Below, in pieces: positions 6,980-7,595 of a stretch of DNA of 7,595 bases; positions within the stretch are counted from its first letter, which is position 1; each line of letters starts with the position of its first letter. The notes under the pieces were generated by a model, which saw nothing but the letters and a program-made list of their open reading frames with translations, was not told the origin of the DNA and made no database searches. Source of the DNA: Burkholderiales bacterium (GTDB taxonomy: Bacteria > Pseudomonadota > Gammaproteobacteria > Burkholderiales > Burkholderiaceae_F); assembly GCA_021205255.1 (NCBI GenBank), contig JAJPXW010000253.1, forward strand, positions 1 to 7,595, read 5' to 3'. The translations under genes and the position numbers were made by a program.

Positions 6980-7132
6980 ATGGTGCCCCGATTGCATAAA
7001 GTTCAAAGGAGTCTCAAAAAGACACAACGCTTATCCCCTTCAGGTCTGACGGCAAACAGAAGAAGAAGTCTGTATGAAATAAGGCCACTTAAGAGCAAGA
7101 GTTTCAAGCTTGTGCCATTATTAACTAGGTAG
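6980..7132 (+). CDS. Possible 50-residue strongly basic protein, unknown
   Basis: An ATG-to-TAG frame encodes MVPRLHKVQRSLKKTQRLSP and continues to ...SKSFKLVPLLTR. It has about 14 Lys/Arg residues and a single acidic residue (E33), so the product would be very basic. I recognise no family. A weak AGAG at 6966-6969 lies about 10 bp before the ATG. In favour of a real gene: the stop lies just upstream of a very strong terminator that works in both directions, so the ORF and the H-NS gene would share it as a convergent pair. Against: the short length, the poor ribosome binding site and no clear promoter. It could also be a decayed fragment of a larger gene or part of a small RNA. Confidence 0.25.
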   Translation: MVPRLHKVQRSLKKTQRLSPSGLTANRRRSLYEIRPLKSKSFKLVPLLTR

Positions 7133-7149
7133 CTTTTTTGCAGTATTTA

Positions 7150-7194
7150 TAAAAACAGAAGCCGCAATTACAAAAATTGCGGCTTCTGTTTTTA
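7150..7194. terminator. Strong bidirectional Rho-independent terminator
   Basis: A perfect 20-bp stem pairs 7150-7169 with 7175-7194 around a 5-nt loop (ACAAA). The core is CAGAAGCCGCAATT with its exact complement, flanked by five A on the left arm and five T on the right, so it ends in U-tracts on both strands. Read on the minus strand it follows the H-NS family gene stop by 13 bp. Read on the plus strand it lies 17 bp after the stop of the possible 50-residue ORF. Confidence 0.93.
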
Positions 7195-7207
7195 CTTCTA
7201 ATGAACT

Positions 7208-7546
7208 TTACTCAGTTGGTTTAGGGCTGGTGGTGCCATTAGTTGTGGTAATACGGAAATCCTCAGCGGTTTTACCGTATTTTTCTTCTTCCTGTAACCA
7301 AACAGGTTTACGACCTCTTCCTGCCCAAGTCTGACCACCAGGGCCAATATATTTAGGAGCAACGGTATTGGTTTTACGTAGAGCACGTTTTAATCCTAAT
7401 TCTGCAGGAGTAAAACCATGTACTCTAATTAATTCCCTACATGTGGCTAAGGCTTCGGCTTTTTTAGTTTTCTCAGCCTCTTCAATTTTTTTGTCTAATG
7501 CATCGCGTTGTGCAATTAGTGTTGCAAGTTCTTGCTGGTCTGGCAC
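7208..7546 (-). CDS. H-NS family nucleoid-associated protein
   Basis: A 112-residue H-NS family DNA-binding protein; such proteins oligomerise on AT-rich DNA, often silencing horizontally acquired genes, and act in the nucleoid. Residues 4-40 are a charged helical region rich in Glu, Lys and Ala (LIAQRDALDKKIEEAEKTKK), the short N-terminal oligomerisation part. After a linker (HGFTPAELGLKRALRK) the C-terminal DNA-binding domain reads KYIGPGGQTWAGRGRKPVWL (65-84), with the RGR loop that inserts in the AT-rich minor groove. The length and motif fit the short beta-proteobacterial type (BpH3/Bv3F-like). The tail (RITTTNGTTSPKPTE) is Thr/Pro-rich and probably disordered. The start is GTG, chosen because of a strong AAGGAG 9 bp upstream. 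Genomes of this group usually carry several paralogues, so no gene symbol is given. Confidence 0.9.
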   Translation of the reverse strand: MPDQQELATLIAQRDALDKKIEEAEKTKKAEALATCRELIRVHGFTPAELGLKRALRKTNTVAPKYIGPGGQTWAGRGRKPVWLQEEEKYGKTAEDFRITTTNGTTSPKPTE

Positions 7547-7555
7547 TTTTACTCT

Positions 7556-7561
7556 CTCCTT
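7556..7561 (-). promoter_or_regulatory. Ribosome binding site fixing the GTG start of the H-NS family gene
   Basis: The minus strand reads AAGGAG here, 9 nt before the GTG at 7546. It is the best Shine-Dalgarno in the window and decides the start, since no ATG is available nearby. The promoter is either in the last 30 bases or beyond the window edge. Confidence 0.8.
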
Positions 7562-7595
7562 AAGAAACGCTTCAACAATTTAACGATAAAACTTT

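Noticed and set aside
7013..7024. GTCT-CAAAA-AGAC hairpin
   Set aside because: A 4-bp stem with no U-tract is too short to call a terminator or regulatory RNA element.
6960..7060. tRNA-like element around GTTCAAA
   Set aside because: No T-stem, acceptor stem or anticodon arm can be paired around it.
7198..7583. ORFs in other frames over the H-NS family gene
   Set aside because: Both the plus-strand and the second minus-strand frames overlap a clear H-NS family CDS with a strong ribosome binding site.

Overview
The window reads as a chromosomal segment of a betaproteobacterium, most likely Burkholderiales. The LeuRS and UvrD sequences look betaproteobacterial, and the window ends with a short H-NS family protein whose DNA-binding core (TWAGRGRKPVWL) is the form common in that order. 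The moderate rather than high GC content would suit a host-associated lineage such as Sutterellaceae/Parasutterella. That placement is inference from memory of the families, not from a search.

Layout. Positions 1-152 hold no supportable gene. A Rho-independent terminator (153-192) closes leuS (218-2851, minus strand), the leucyl-tRNA synthetase. A 226-bp intergenic region with a TATAAT box for leuS separates it from the divergent uvrD (3078-5471, plus strand), a UvrD/PcrA-type DNA helicase with a C-terminal Tudor-like domain. uvrD ends only 8 bp from the 3' end of a convergent gene (5480-6682, minus strand). That gene encodes a 400-residue protein with the full Fic-family architecture: Fic_N-like region, Fic core and C-terminal winged helix. 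Both its catalytic motif and its autoinhibitory motif are degenerate, so I read it as a Fic-fold pseudoenzyme. Upstream lies a short overlapping ORF, which may be a small gene or a frameshifted N-terminal extension, and a cluster of AACAACAA/TTGTTGTT repeats. From about 6980 there is a possible 50-residue, strongly basic plus-strand ORF. It converges on an H-NS family gene (7208-7546, minus strand), and a perfect 20-bp-stem bidirectional terminator sits between them.

How the genes work together. leuS and uvrD are housekeeping genes (translation; DNA repair and transcription-coupled processes) with no evident functional link to their neighbours. The part from about 5480 to 7207 is accessory-like: AT-rich to the eye, with a degenerate but long open Fic-family gene, small unrecognised ORFs, repeats, and an H-NS-type silencer next door. 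The most interesting hypothesis is that the Fic-like protein has lost AMP transfer but kept its fold and DNA-binding winged helix, and may now act as a regulator that possibly binds the repeats upstream of its own gene. No RNA genes, CRISPR arrays or insertion sequences were recognised.
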